Shown here: piece by piece, positions 1 through 6,843 of the stretch
Numbering within the stretch: position 1 is the stretch's first letter
How the letters are laid out: every line of letters begins with the position of its first letter
From: CAYSLA01 sp964431685
Lineage (GTDB): Bacteria; Armatimonadota; UBA5829
Reading direction: 5' to 3'
DNA length: 16,961 nucleotides
Assembly (NCBI GenBank): GCA_964431685.1
Contig: CAYSLA010000067.1
Location: forward strand, 1 to 16,961
Program-made: the position numbers and the translations under genes
Notes under the pieces: model-generated
Seen by the model: the letters and a program-made list of their open reading frames with translations, nothing else
What the model was told of the DNA's origin: nothing
Databases searched by the model: none

Positions 1-6
1 TCGGGT

Positions 7-31
7 GTATCGGGAATCTTGTTCCCGATAC
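7..31 (-). terminator. Hairpin downstream of smc, possible terminator
   Basis: Perfect 10-bp inverted repeat GTATCGGGAA / TTCCCGATAC with a 5-nt loop, lying 60 nt past the smc stop codon in the direction of smc transcription. Only six bases remain before the window edge, so a following T-tract cannot be judged. It could equally be a repeat or a bidirectional structure. Confidence 0.4.
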
Positions 32-90
32 GCAGGTGAGTTTCGGGAATAAGTCCGCCGAAACACCAATCCACGTCGGTCTGTCGAAGC

Positions 91-3000
91 TCAGGTTACG
101 GCTGCTGCCACTGGTTCTACCTCGCCCTCCACGCTCTCGCTGGAAAGCTTCACCGAAAGAAGACGGCTTATTCCCGGTTCCTGCATCGTCACTCCGTACA
201 GATTCGCCGCGGCTTCCATTGTAGCGCGGTTGTGTGTAACTACAATAAACTGCGAATCACGCGCGAACTCCTGAAGCACGTCAGCGAACCGCTCTACATT
301 GGTCTCGTCCAGCGGTGCGTCCAACTCGTCCATCACAACGAATGGACTGGGTTTGGCTTTGAGCAGCGCGAAGATGAGCGCGGTTGCAGTGAGCGCCCTT
401 TCGCCTCCGGATAGCAGAGCAAGGTCCTGCATCTTCTTGCCCGGGGGTTGCACACAAACCTCTATCCCGGTCTCGAGGAGGTCGGAAGGGTCTGTGAGAG
501 TCAGCTCGGTCCTGCCGCCGCTGAAGAGCCGCTTGAACATAACGTCGAAATTGGCCGCCACGGTGTTGAAGGTCTCCATGAAGCGGTCGTGCGTGTTCAT
601 ATCAATCTCGCCGATTGCCGATCCGATCTGCTCGCCAGCGCTTTCGAGGTCGGTGCGCTGTGCGACAAGGAAGTCCCAGCGCTCCTTAATCCGCTCGTAT
701 TCCTGAACAGCGCCCGTATTGACCGGGCCCATTTCCTTGATTTCGCGGCGGAGACGGGCCACTTCGGTCGCTGTTCCACGCTCGATAGAGAGCTCATCTT
801 CGGGCCATTCCAGGGCTGCTTCCAAACCCATTTCGTACTCGTCGGAGAGCCGCTGCGTAGCCTGAGAGAGCTGCACATCAAGCCTGGCTTCCTTGACGTC
901 GGCGTCGTGGGCAGATTGGGAGATCTTGTTCCGCACATTGGTGGTCTCCCGCACCTCCTGGTCGAGGACCTTTGCCTGCTCAGAGGTCTTGTGTCTGCGT
1001 TCCTGAAGCGTCCTGGAGTTCGTCTGGGCGGCTTCCAGAAGAGCCTGCTGGCGTTCCATCTCCGGCCCGATGACACCGGCTTCCTCTGAAAGCCTCGCTT
1101 CCTCCTCATCTTGACCCGTGGCCTGCCTGGTGCGAGTTTCGAGGGATTGAGTGAGATCAGCGAGGACGCGTGCAGTATCGGACATTGACTGGGAGATCGA
1201 AGAGCTGCGCTCGGACGCGCTGGCCAACTCCACGTTCAGACTCAGCAGTCTTTCTCGTGCGGCGGTGCGCTTAGCCTCCAGAGCAGCAATCTCGCCTTCG
1301 GCCTCGGCTACTCGGCGGTCGAGGTCGCTGTTGGCAACTCCGCCGGTCTGCAGTTCGGACTCCACCTGAGCCGCCGTCTGCGCCTGCTCCTCCCGGAGCC
1401 GTGAGGTCTCCTCCAGTTCAATCCGCAGGGACTGGATCTGGCGAGCGGTTCTCTTTTCTTCCTCAGAAGCCCTGTCGAGCCGCTGTCTGGCCGACTCAAG
1501 GGCGTCACGGCCAACCGCGGCCTGTTTGCCGAGGTCTGCAGTCTCAGAGGATATCTCGGCCAATCGAGCTTCCAACTCTGCAATACGCGCCTGCACCTTG
1601 CCGGAATCAGTCTCAAGGGCCTTGATTTCAGCCCCGAGCGTCTCTATCTCCTGCTTGCGCAGCAGAATCCCCTGGGTTCTGCTCTTCATCGCGCCACCGG
1701 CAATTGCTCCGCTCGGGACGATAATCTCGCCCTCCAGAGTCACAATCTTGTTCCAGCCATCCACCGAGCGTGACACGGCGATTGCGTCGTCTATCGTCTC
1801 CGTCATGATCGTCCTGCCCAGCAGGGACCGTATGGCAGCGTCAAATCGCGAGTCGTATCCAACTAGATCGGCTGCGATTCCAATAGCTCCCCTGATGCGC
1901 TTCCAATCGCCGCGTATGCGGTGGTCCGAAGGGCGCATCCCATCCAGAGGCAGGAACGTGGCGCGGCCGGCCCGCGCGCTCTTCAAATACTCGATGGCCT
2001 GTTTCGCCTCGTCAACAGACGGCGTGATGATATCCTGAAGATTGGCGCCCAGGGCGACCTCTACGGCTGTTTCATAGCCCTTGGGCACGTCGAGCACATC
2101 GGCAACCACATGGTATTCGCCGTGCAACCTGCCATCCTTTCTCGCGCCTATCACATTGCGCACGCCCTCGAAGAAACCCTCGTGGACCTCCGCCATCTCT
2201 TTGAGCGTTGTGAAACGAGAAGACCGCGCGGCGATATCTCTGGAGACTTCCGACGCCTGCGAGCGTTTCTCGGACAGATTCCTCTCGACCGACTTGCGCT
2301 CCTCCGACAACGCCTCCGACTTCTTCGCCAGTTCCTGCAGTTGAGCCTGGCCGGACTCGACTTCCGCTGTCGCTTTCGAGCGCGACTCTTCGGACTGAGC
2401 TGCTGCGCCCTCGGCCTCTGCAATCTGTCTGCCATATCGCTCGACTGCCGCCCCGAGCTGCTCGACCCTCTCGCGTGCGTGCTGGAGCGAGTTGCGCTTG
2501 GCGGCCAGGTTCTTTGCGAGTTCAAGGTAGCTGGATTTCTGCTCGTTGATCAGACGAGATGCATCCGCGATGGCGCTCTCTATCTGCTCAAGCTCAATTC
2601 TCTGGGATTCCACTGCCGCTCTTGCGGCTTCAGTAGCGGCACTGCAGCTTTCCTGCGAGGTCTCGGAACCTGCAAGCCGCTCGCGTGCTTCAGATATTCT
2701 GCGCTCAATGTCAGCGATGTCTGCGGCAAGCTGCTGCCTGGACGCTGACATGCTCTCGAGCTTCTGCTTGACCAACGCCTGTCTGCTGGAAAGCCGCTGC
2801 GTCTTCTCGACCAGGCCCTGCTCGATGAGGCGCGCGTTCTCAAGCTCCTCTTCCACACGGGAGAGCTCCTCAACTGCAGAAACGCGCTCAGCTTCTTTCG
2901 ACTCGATCTGCTCGTTCAGCTCTATTATGCGTTCATACTGGCCAATCTTACCGGCCCTGATTTCGCTGAGACTGCCATATATCCGCTTGATGTCGCGAAT

Positions 3001-3690
3001 GAGTATCCCGACCTCTATCTCGCGAAGCGCGGAAGTAAGCTCGCCAAATCGGGTGGCCTCCTGGGCCTGCTGCTCCAGCGGCTCAAGTTGACATTCCAAC
3101 TCCGACATTATGTCCCGCACGCGACGGAGATTGGCCTCTGTCTTCTCGAGCTTTCGCAGAGCTTCCTGGCGACGATACCGATACTTCTTTATGCCTGCCG
3201 CTTCCTCAAGCAGTTCGCGACGATCCTCGGGTTTGACAGACAGGATGGCGTCGATCTCTCCCTGCGTGACCATAGAGTAGGCTTCGCGTCCGATACCGGT
3301 GTCCAGGAAGAGCTCATAGATGTCTTTCAGCCGGCACTTCGCCCCGTTGATAAGATACTCAGACTCTCCGGAACGATAGGCCCGCCGGGTGACTTTGACC
3401 TCGTTGAAGCTCAGGGGCAGAGTGCCGCAGGCGTTGTCGAGGATGATGGAAACCTCCGCCAAGCCAAGCGCCCGGCGCTTCTCGCTGCCGTTGAAGATCA
3501 CGTCAGTGCTGCGCTGACCGCGGATGTTCCGGACGTTGGACTCGCCAAGCACCCACATAAGCCCGTCGGCGATGTTTGTCTTGCCGCATCCGTTGGGCCC
3601 CACTATACAGGTTATGCCGTCGGACAGTTCGACCTCGGTCTTTTCGGCGAAAGTCTTGAATCCAAATAGCTCTATCTTCTTAACGAACAT
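91..3690 (-). CDS. smc: Chromosome segregation protein SMC
   Basis: Full-length bacterial condensin ATPase, 1199 aa, in the normal size range. It dimerises through the hinge and, with ScpA/ScpB, entraps and compacts DNA in the nucleoid. N-terminal ABC half: Walker A GPNGCGKT at residues 31-38. Long Glu/Arg/Ala-rich coiled coils run at about 170-500 and 680-1030, around a hinge at about 515-670. The C-terminal half has the signature LSGGERALTA near 1093 and Walker B FVVMDELDAPLDE near 1118, then the D-loop and His-switch (VVTHN). The start at 3690 is preferred over the in-frame ATG at 3726: it gives the family start MFVKKIELFGFKTF and has GGAG six bases upstream. Walker A has Cys where most SMCs have Ser. 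hepT ends 53 nt upstream with no clear terminator, so read-through is possible. The usual neighbour ftsY is not seen in the remaining 90 bases. Confidence 0.97.
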   Translation of the reverse strand: MFVKKIELFGFKTFAEKTEVELSDGITCIVGPNGCGKTNIADGLMWVLGESNVRNIRGQRSTDVIFNGSEKRRALGLAEVSIILDNACGTLPLSFNEVKVTRRAYRSGESEYLINGAKCRLKDIYELFLDTGIGREAYSMVTQGEIDAILSVKPEDRRELLEEAAGIKKYRYRRQEALRKLEKTEANLRRVRDIMSELECQLEPLEQQAQEATRFGELTSALREIEVGILIRDIKRIYGSLSEIRAGKIGQYERIIELNEQIESKEAERVSAVEELSRVEEELENARLIEQGLVEKTQRLSSRQALVKQKLESMSASRQQLAADIADIERRISEARERLAGSETSQESCSAATEAARAAVESQRIELEQIESAIADASRLINEQKSSYLELAKNLAAKRNSLQHARERVEQLGAAVERYGRQIAEAEGAAAQSEESRSKATAEVESGQAQLQELAKKSEALSEERKSVERNLSEKRSQASEVSRDIAARSSRFTTLKEMAEVHEGFFEGVRNVIGARKDGRLHGEYHVVADVLDVPKGYETAVEVALGANLQDIITPSVDEAKQAIEYLKSARAGRATFLPLDGMRPSDHRIRGDWKRIRGAIGIAADLVGYDSRFDAAIRSLLGRTIMTETIDDAIAVSRSVDGWNKIVTLEGEIIVPSGAIAGGAMKSRTQGILLRKQEIETLGAEIKALETDSGKVQARIAELEARLAEISSETADLGKQAAVGRDALESARQRLDRASEEEKRTARQIQSLRIELEETSRLREEQAQTAAQVESELQTGGVANSDLDRRVAEAEGEIAALEAKRTAARERLLSLNVELASASERSSSISQSMSDTARVLADLTQSLETRTRQATGQDEEEARLSEEAGVIGPEMERQQALLEAAQTNSRTLQERRHKTSEQAKVLDQEVRETTNVRNKISQSAHDADVKEARLDVQLSQATQRLSDEYEMGLEAALEWPEDELSIERGTATEVARLRREIKEMGPVNTGAVQEYERIKERWDFLVAQRTDLESAGEQIGSAIGEIDMNTHDRFMETFNTVAANFDVMFKRLFSGGRTELTLTDPSDLLETGIEVCVQPPGKKMQDLALLSGGERALTATALIFALLKAKPSPFVVMDELDAPLDETNVERFADVLQEFARDSQFIVVTHNRATMEAAANLYGVTMQEPGISRLLSVKLSSESVEGEVEPVAAAVT

Positions 3691-3743
3691 CGGTTCTCCA
3701 GTATGCAACTTCCCCCTGCCCTGCAACGAGGTGAGGGGTAGCG

Positions 3744-4106
3744 TCAGGTGTCTTTGGTATCAGAGTCAGCCGAGCGTGATGGTATCAGTGGCTCCACTAG
3801 TTTGAGAAGATCAGGTATGTGCGTCTCCAGGACTTCCCAGACCACGGACAGGACTATGTCGTCATAGCCGTGTACCATCCTGTTGCGCATCCCGATGATC
3901 TGTCGCCACGGAATCTCAGCGTGTTGCGAAGTGAAATCGTCGGATACTCTTGCGGCAGCTTCGCCTATGATTGAGATAGCCCTTATGACAGCATACTGGC
4001 ATTGAATATCCTTCTCGAAATCAGCAAAAGTCTTTCCATCTATAAAGCCAAGCGCCATCCTCGCTTCGTGCTGAACGTCGAGAAGGTATGCGATGTCACG
4101 CTGCAT
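3744..4106 (-). CDS. hepT: HepT-like HEPN ribonuclease toxin (DUF86)
   Basis: A 120-aa all-helical protein of the HepT/DUF86 HEPN family, the RNase toxin of MNT/HepT type toxin-antitoxin modules. The HEPN active-site motif Rx4HxY is intact as RNRMVHGY (R74, H79, Y81). The family segment IIGEAA (47-52) and PEIPW-like EIPW (64-67) are also present. In characterised systems the partner nucleotidyltransferase AMPylates the motif tyrosine, here Y81, and so silences the RNase. The gene starts inside the end of the upstream antitoxin gene (11-nt overlap), which implies translational coupling. The C-terminus is a short polar tail. All key residues are present, so it is likely functional. Family assignment is firm; toxicity is inferred. 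Confidence 0.92.
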   Translation of the reverse strand: MQRDIAYLLDVQHEARMALGFIDGKTFADFEKDIQCQYAVIRAISIIGEAAARVSDDFTSQHAEIPWRQIIGMRNRMVHGYDDIVLSVVWEVLETHIPDLLKLVEPLIPSRSADSDTKDT

Positions 4107-4407
4107 AGAGCACCTCTGCCGTGCTCAAGATGGCGTCTTTGCGGATGTAGTTGTGACTTCGTTCAATGCCTTCTCTGCAAACGAGGTCAACGTTCCGTTG
4201 AAAAATGGTCGAAAGCTCGTCCTGCATATCGACAAGATCGAACAAATCTCTGTGCGCGTCTTGCAAGAATGAAACAAGTACATCTACGTCGCTATCCGGG
4301 CGGAAATCATCTCGCAGGACCGAGCCGAACAGCGCCAACTCCCTGACGCCCCACCGCCGGCAAAACTCGGTCACCTTTTCCTTATCAAGCTCCACCCGTG
4401 GGCTCAT
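4096..4407 (-). CDS. mntA: MNT-type nucleotidyltransferase antitoxin
   Basis: A 103-aa minimal nucleotidyltransferase of the MNT/MntA family, the antitoxin partner of HepT. The fold signature GSx10DxD is exact: G28-S29, then D40-V-D42, the metal-binding carboxylates. A downstream acidic strand, NVDLV (72-76), could supply the third Asp. Known members transfer AMP from ATP onto a HepT tyrosine rather than acting by simple masking. The start at 4407 has a good GGAGG nine bases upstream. It is the first gene of a two-gene unit and overlaps hepT by 11 nt, the standard order for this module. A perfect TATAAT with an extended TGn lies about 50 nt upstream. Confidence 0.92.
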   Translation of the reverse strand: MSPRVELDKEKVTEFCRRWGVRELALFGSVLRDDFRPDSDVDVLVSFLQDAHRDLFDLVDMQDELSTIFQRNVDLVCREGIERSHNYIRKDAILSTAEVLYAA

Positions 4408-4458
4408 TCGAGACTACCTCCATTGTTGCATCTCCGTCCTGCAAGCAACGACAGCATC

Positions 4459-4467
4459 ATTATATCA
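4459..4467 (-). promoter_or_regulatory. Extended -10 promoter of mntA-hepT
   Basis: On the minus strand this reads TGATATAAT, a TGn extension plus a consensus TATAAT, about 50 nt before the mntA start. No good -35 hexamer lies at 16-18 bp, which fits an extended -10 promoter. The same transcript may continue into smc. Confidence 0.55.
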
Positions 4468-4543
4468 TAATGCACTGCGCAACAGAATCTCCACCCATGG
4501 CAGTGCAGCCCGGAATCCGAGACATTGCTTCTGCAACAAGAAA

Positions 4544-4567
4544 GGGCGACACCCGTGGGTGCCGCCC
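4544..4567 (-). terminator. Terminator of the DUF4389 gene
   Basis: Inverted repeat GGGCGACACCC / GGGTGCCGCCC (11-bp stem with one A-C mismatch, very short loop). On the minus strand it is followed by TTTCTTGTTG. It sits about 50 nt beyond the DUF4389 stop, separating that gene from mntA-hepT. Confidence 0.6.
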
Positions 4568-4586
4568 TGTCCTGCAAAACATCAGA

Positions 4587-4605
4587 GACCGCGTTTAGCG
4601 CGGTC
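4587..4605 (-). other. Second 3' hairpin after the DUF4389 gene
   Basis: Perfect 7-bp stem GACCGCG / CGCGGTC with loop TTTAG, just past the DUF4389 stop codon and upstream of the main terminator hairpin. On the minus strand a short T-run (TGTTTTGC) follows. It may be part of a tandem terminator or a 3' stability hairpin. Confidence 0.4.
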
Positions 4606-4617
4606 AGCCGCCTGATC

Positions 4618-4942
4618 TCATTTGGGGGAAAACGGCGGGTACTTGTCGGACATGCAAAGCATGTACATGTTAATCTCGAACACCCACCTGTAGAAGCGGA
4701 CAATGAAGTCGAAAAGACCCCTCGGATACTTCCCCGCGAAAAGCGCGGCCAGAATCCCTATCAAGGCTGCAATGTAGAACCCAATCATAAAGATATACAT
4801 CACGATTATGACCGGGATCAGCAGTATCGCCTTGATCGGGATGATGGTGAAGAGCGCCAGAAGCCTGGAACTGGATTCAGGGTATGTTACTTCCAGTCAT
4901 GACCGGGCTATCTGGTGTTGCCAACTGTTCCATCTGTTCCAT
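4618..4942 (-). pseudogene. DUF4389 small membrane protein, frame broken by one base
   Basis: The C-terminal frame contains the DUF4389 hallmark: two hydrophobic helices, then KYPRGLFDFIVRFYRW and a terminal DKYPPFSPK. This frame stays open upstream through LEVTYPESSSRLLALF, typical of the family's N-terminus, but meets TGA at 4897-4899 directly before that segment. The only good start is ATG at 4942, with AGGAGG five bases upstream. It begins MEQMEQLATPDSPVM in a different frame and ends at TGA after ...GSNIP. Removing one base near 4896-4900 joins the two into a 107-aa protein of normal architecture. It is therefore a frameshifted gene, a sequencing or assembly indel, or much less likely a +1 recoding site. 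If only the in-frame GTG/ATG near 4803 is used, a 61-aa fragment lacking the first helix results. The biochemical function of the family is unknown. Confidence 0.7.
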
Positions 4943-5149
4943 AGCATCCTCCTACAGTCTGCGTCCCATTGACGCATCCTTCCAACAGACATTATTGTCC
5001 GTTGCGCACTTGTTCACCAGCCCCCGGGAATTGTCCTTCATTTTTTTGGCTGTCTCGGAGTTTTCGCTGTGCCGGGATTCTGGACCTGTCAGGTCTGGTA
5101 GCTTAGCTCAGTCCGAAATCCCGATACATCCGCAATAGCTACAGATGTG

Positions 5150-5181
5150 AAAAAAGCTCCGGCCCTGTTGGACCGGAGCTT
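5150..5181 (-). terminator. Orphan intrinsic terminator
   Basis: Read on the minus strand: AAGCTCCGG, a short inner stem and loop, CCGGAGCTT, then a run of six T. The 9-bp outer stem is perfect. It is a textbook Rho-independent terminator. Nothing upstream of it on the minus strand is a recognisable protein gene, since ricT starts divergently at 5562. On the plus strand no T-tract follows the stem. Confidence 0.75.
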
Positions 5182-5239
5182 CAGAAGAGGGTGGGAAGGT
5201 TTGCTAACTATACGACGCGCGAGAATTGCGGGTAGTTCC
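5150..5239 (-). ncRNA. Candidate ECF-driven small RNA
   Basis: On the minus strand GGAACT (5239-5234) is followed, after 16 nt, by CGTCG (5217-5213). This matches the general ECF sigma promoter layout GGAAC-N16/17-CGTC. A sigma70-like TATAGT overlaps just beyond. Transcription from about 5207 would end at the terminator at 5150, giving an RNA of roughly 60 nt that is mostly hairpin. The promoter match is by eye and the RNA is hypothetical. Confidence 0.3.
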
Positions 5240-5353
5240 AAAAAATTGCCTCTCCGGTAAAATAACTTCGACACCACTGCCTGCGATGTCCGATGACCAT
5301 CCCAAGACGGCCGAGTGTCGCGAGCGGCCGCAGAGCAGGAACCTCAGACCCTC

Positions 5354-5494
5354 CGTAAGAGCTCAGACTATGTGAGAAACCACGTCATCCTGAACTTGGT
5401 TCAGGACCCATCCCTTCTCCGGATGGGTGCCGGATATCCTGAACTTGATTCAGGACCGGCATGACGTTCTACTCAGCGAGACTGAGCTCTTACG
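5354..5494. mobile_element. MITE-like element, 141 bp
   Basis: The ends form a perfect 13-bp inverted repeat, CGTAAGAGCTCAG / CTGAGCTCTTACG, extended imperfectly to about 33 bp (ACGTCAT / ATGACGT inside). The six bases ACCCTC directly flank both sides (5348-5353 and 5495-5500), a target-site duplication. Internally there are three hairpins: CCTGAAC-TTG-GTTCAGG (5389-5405), ACCCATCC / GGATGGGT (5406-5428) and CCTGAA / TTCAGG (5438-5454). No coding capacity, so it would need a transposase in trans. It lies about 20 bp upstream of the ricT promoter region. TIRs and duplication are seen directly; mobility is inferred. Confidence 0.75.
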
Positions 5495-5507
5495 ACCCTC
5501 TGCGTTT

Positions 5508-5537
5508 TTGCGGGTGTAGCGGGCTATATGTTAGAAT
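5508..5537 (+). promoter_or_regulatory. Likely promoter of ricT-metG
   Basis: TTGCGG (5508-5513), an 18-bp spacer, then TAGAAT (5532-5537), within the AT-rich run TATGTTAGAATAAT. The leader to the ricT ATG would be about 20 nt and contains the RBS GAGAGGAAG. It lies immediately beside the MITE end, so the insertion may have altered its upstream region. Confidence 0.45.
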
Positions 5538-5561
5538 AATCGCCTGAGAGGAAGTATCTGC

Positions 5562-6806
5562 ATGCCACTTGTTACCGGCGTTACATTTAGAAGAGTCGGC
5601 AAAGTCTATTATTTCGACCCTGGCGACCTTGCGCTTCGCGAGGGAGATTTTGTCATAGCAGAAACAGCTCGTGGCATTGAGTTTGGCGAAGTGGCGCTGG
5701 AGCCGAGGCAGGTCTCCGCGGAAGAACTTGTCGCGCCTCTGAAGAAGATTGTCCGGGTTGCCTCGAACGAAGACCTCGACAGGGAGGCGGCAAATCGCGA
5801 CAAGGAAAAGAACGCAATGGAGGTCTGCGAACGCAAGGTTGTTGAACACAACCTCCAGATGAAGATGCTGGACGCGGAGTGCTCGTTCGACGGCTCGATG
5901 ATCACGTTCTCATTTTCCGCCGAAGGCAGGATCGACTTCCGCGAGCTTGTCCGCGACCTGGCCAGTACCCTCCACATTCGGGTCCAGCTTCATCAGATCG
6001 GCGTAAGGGACGAGGCTAAACTAATTGGCGGCTACGGGACTTGCGGACGCACTCTCTGTTGCGCGACTTTCCTGAACACCTTTGAGCCGGTCTCGATGAA
6101 GATGGCCAAAGACCAAAGCCTGTTCCTGAACCCGTCCAAGTTCTCCGGGGCCTGCGGCAAGCTCATGTGCTGTCTTCGCTACGAGCAGGACTACTACAAG
6201 TCTATGCAACACCGGTTGCCGAACCCAGGCGCTATCCTCGAGATAGAGCAGGGCAAGGTCAGAGTGCTGGAAGTGAACGTGATCTCCGGAGTTCTGACCG
6301 TGGAAACCGAAGAAGGCATCCAGTTGCACGTGGCGTCCAACAGGGTCAAGATGGAAGGACTCTGCCGGAAGCACGGCGTAGCATGTGGATGTTCCGAAAA
6401 AGGCTGCGAGAGGCTTCTAGCCGGAGACGCGGAGGAGATGGGAGACGTGCCGGATGCCGGTGAAAGCGATGCCTATGAGGCCGTCAACGAGCCTTTTCGC
6501 CCGTATCCTGATGAGCATTCGGTGATTAGCCGTCCGGCGGGGCAGTCCGGAGGCAACAGGCGACGCGAGCGGCCCGGAGGCGGTATCACTTTCAGACCAC
6601 CCAAATCTGCTAATGGCAACCGACAACCGAACGCAGGAGCAAGTAACGCGAGCGTTGCTCCGTCCGGCGACGCATCCGACAAGAAAGACACGGGGCCGCC
6701 GCCCAAACGACAGAATGGCCGTCCAAACGGCCGAAAGGGCAAGAGACCTGCGCCTGGGAGGCGCGGAAGGGCCAGGCGGCCTGATATTTCCGGCGAAGGA
6801 GAGTAG
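5562..6806 (+). CDS. ricT: RicT/YaaT PSP1-domain Fe-S protein
   Basis: A 414-aa member of the PSP1/YaaT/RicT family. In Bacillus, RicT with RicA and RicF forms a complex carrying [4Fe-4S] clusters that acts with RNase Y in mRNA maturation. The PSP1 core spans about residues 1-265. Conserved cysteine motifs are GTCGRTLCC (C161, C166, C167) and SGACGKLMCCLRYE (C198, C203, C204), around the conserved KMAKDQ. Beyond the core lie another four Cys (C268, C275, C277, C282) and then a 130-residue tail. The tail is rich in Gly, Pro, Arg and Lys and probably disordered; it makes the protein much longer than Bacillus YaaT. The ATG at 5562 has GAGAGGAAG upstream. metG follows after 37 nt, a common ricT-metG/metS adjacency, so the two are likely co-transcribed. 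Confidence 0.93.
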   Translation: MPLVTGVTFRRVGKVYYFDPGDLALREGDFVIAETARGIEFGEVALEPRQVSAEELVAPLKKIVRVASNEDLDREAANRDKEKNAMEVCERKVVEHNLQMKMLDAECSFDGSMITFSFSAEGRIDFRELVRDLASTLHIRVQLHQIGVRDEAKLIGGYGTCGRTLCCATFLNTFEPVSMKMAKDQSLFLNPSKFSGACGKLMCCLRYEQDYYKSMQHRLPNPGAILEIEQGKVRVLEVNVISGVLTVETEEGIQLHVASNRVKMEGLCRKHGVACGCSEKGCERLLAGDAEEMGDVPDAGESDAYEAVNEPFRPYPDEHSVISRPAGQSGGNRRRERPGGGITFRPPKSANGNRQPNAGASNASVAPSGDASDKKDTGPPPKRQNGRPNGRKGKRPAPGRRGRARRPDISGEGE

Positions 6807-6843
6807 CGGGGCCGGCCGCACTGAGTGCAAGGACACGACATCT

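Larger units (their letters stand above)
4943..5561. other. Gene-free intergenic zone between divergent units
   Basis: I find no credible coding region here. The longest ORF, minus 5089-5277, is crossed by a terminator. The zone contains the 5' region of the DUF4389 gene, an orphan minus-strand terminator with an ECF-like promoter just upstream, the MITE-like element, and the ricT promoter. Each is listed separately. The stretch 4960-5145 holds only a T-run (5040-5047) and small inverted repeats such as GACCTG-T-CAGGTC near 5085. Confidence 0.7.

Noticed and set aside
448..3669. Long plus-strand ORFs opposite smc
   Set aside because: They are antisense shadows of a GC-rich, strongly conserved coding region and have no family features of their own.
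4897..4899. TGA in the DUF4389 frame read as selenocysteine
   Set aside because: There is no Cys at this position in the family pattern and no start or RBS in that frame at a usable distance (ATG 4947 has zero spacing to the AGGAGG). A one-base indel explains the data more simply.
5094..5145. tRNA-like stretch containing GGTAGCTTAGCTCAG and a complementary AGCTAC about 40 nt later
   Set aside because: The whole unit is only about 50 nt, has no T-arm (GGTTCRA) and no anticodon stem, so it is a chance D-arm resemblance.
5089..5277. 62-codon minus-strand ORF
   Set aside because: It is crossed by a perfect intrinsic terminator on the same strand and has no RBS or recognisable sequence.
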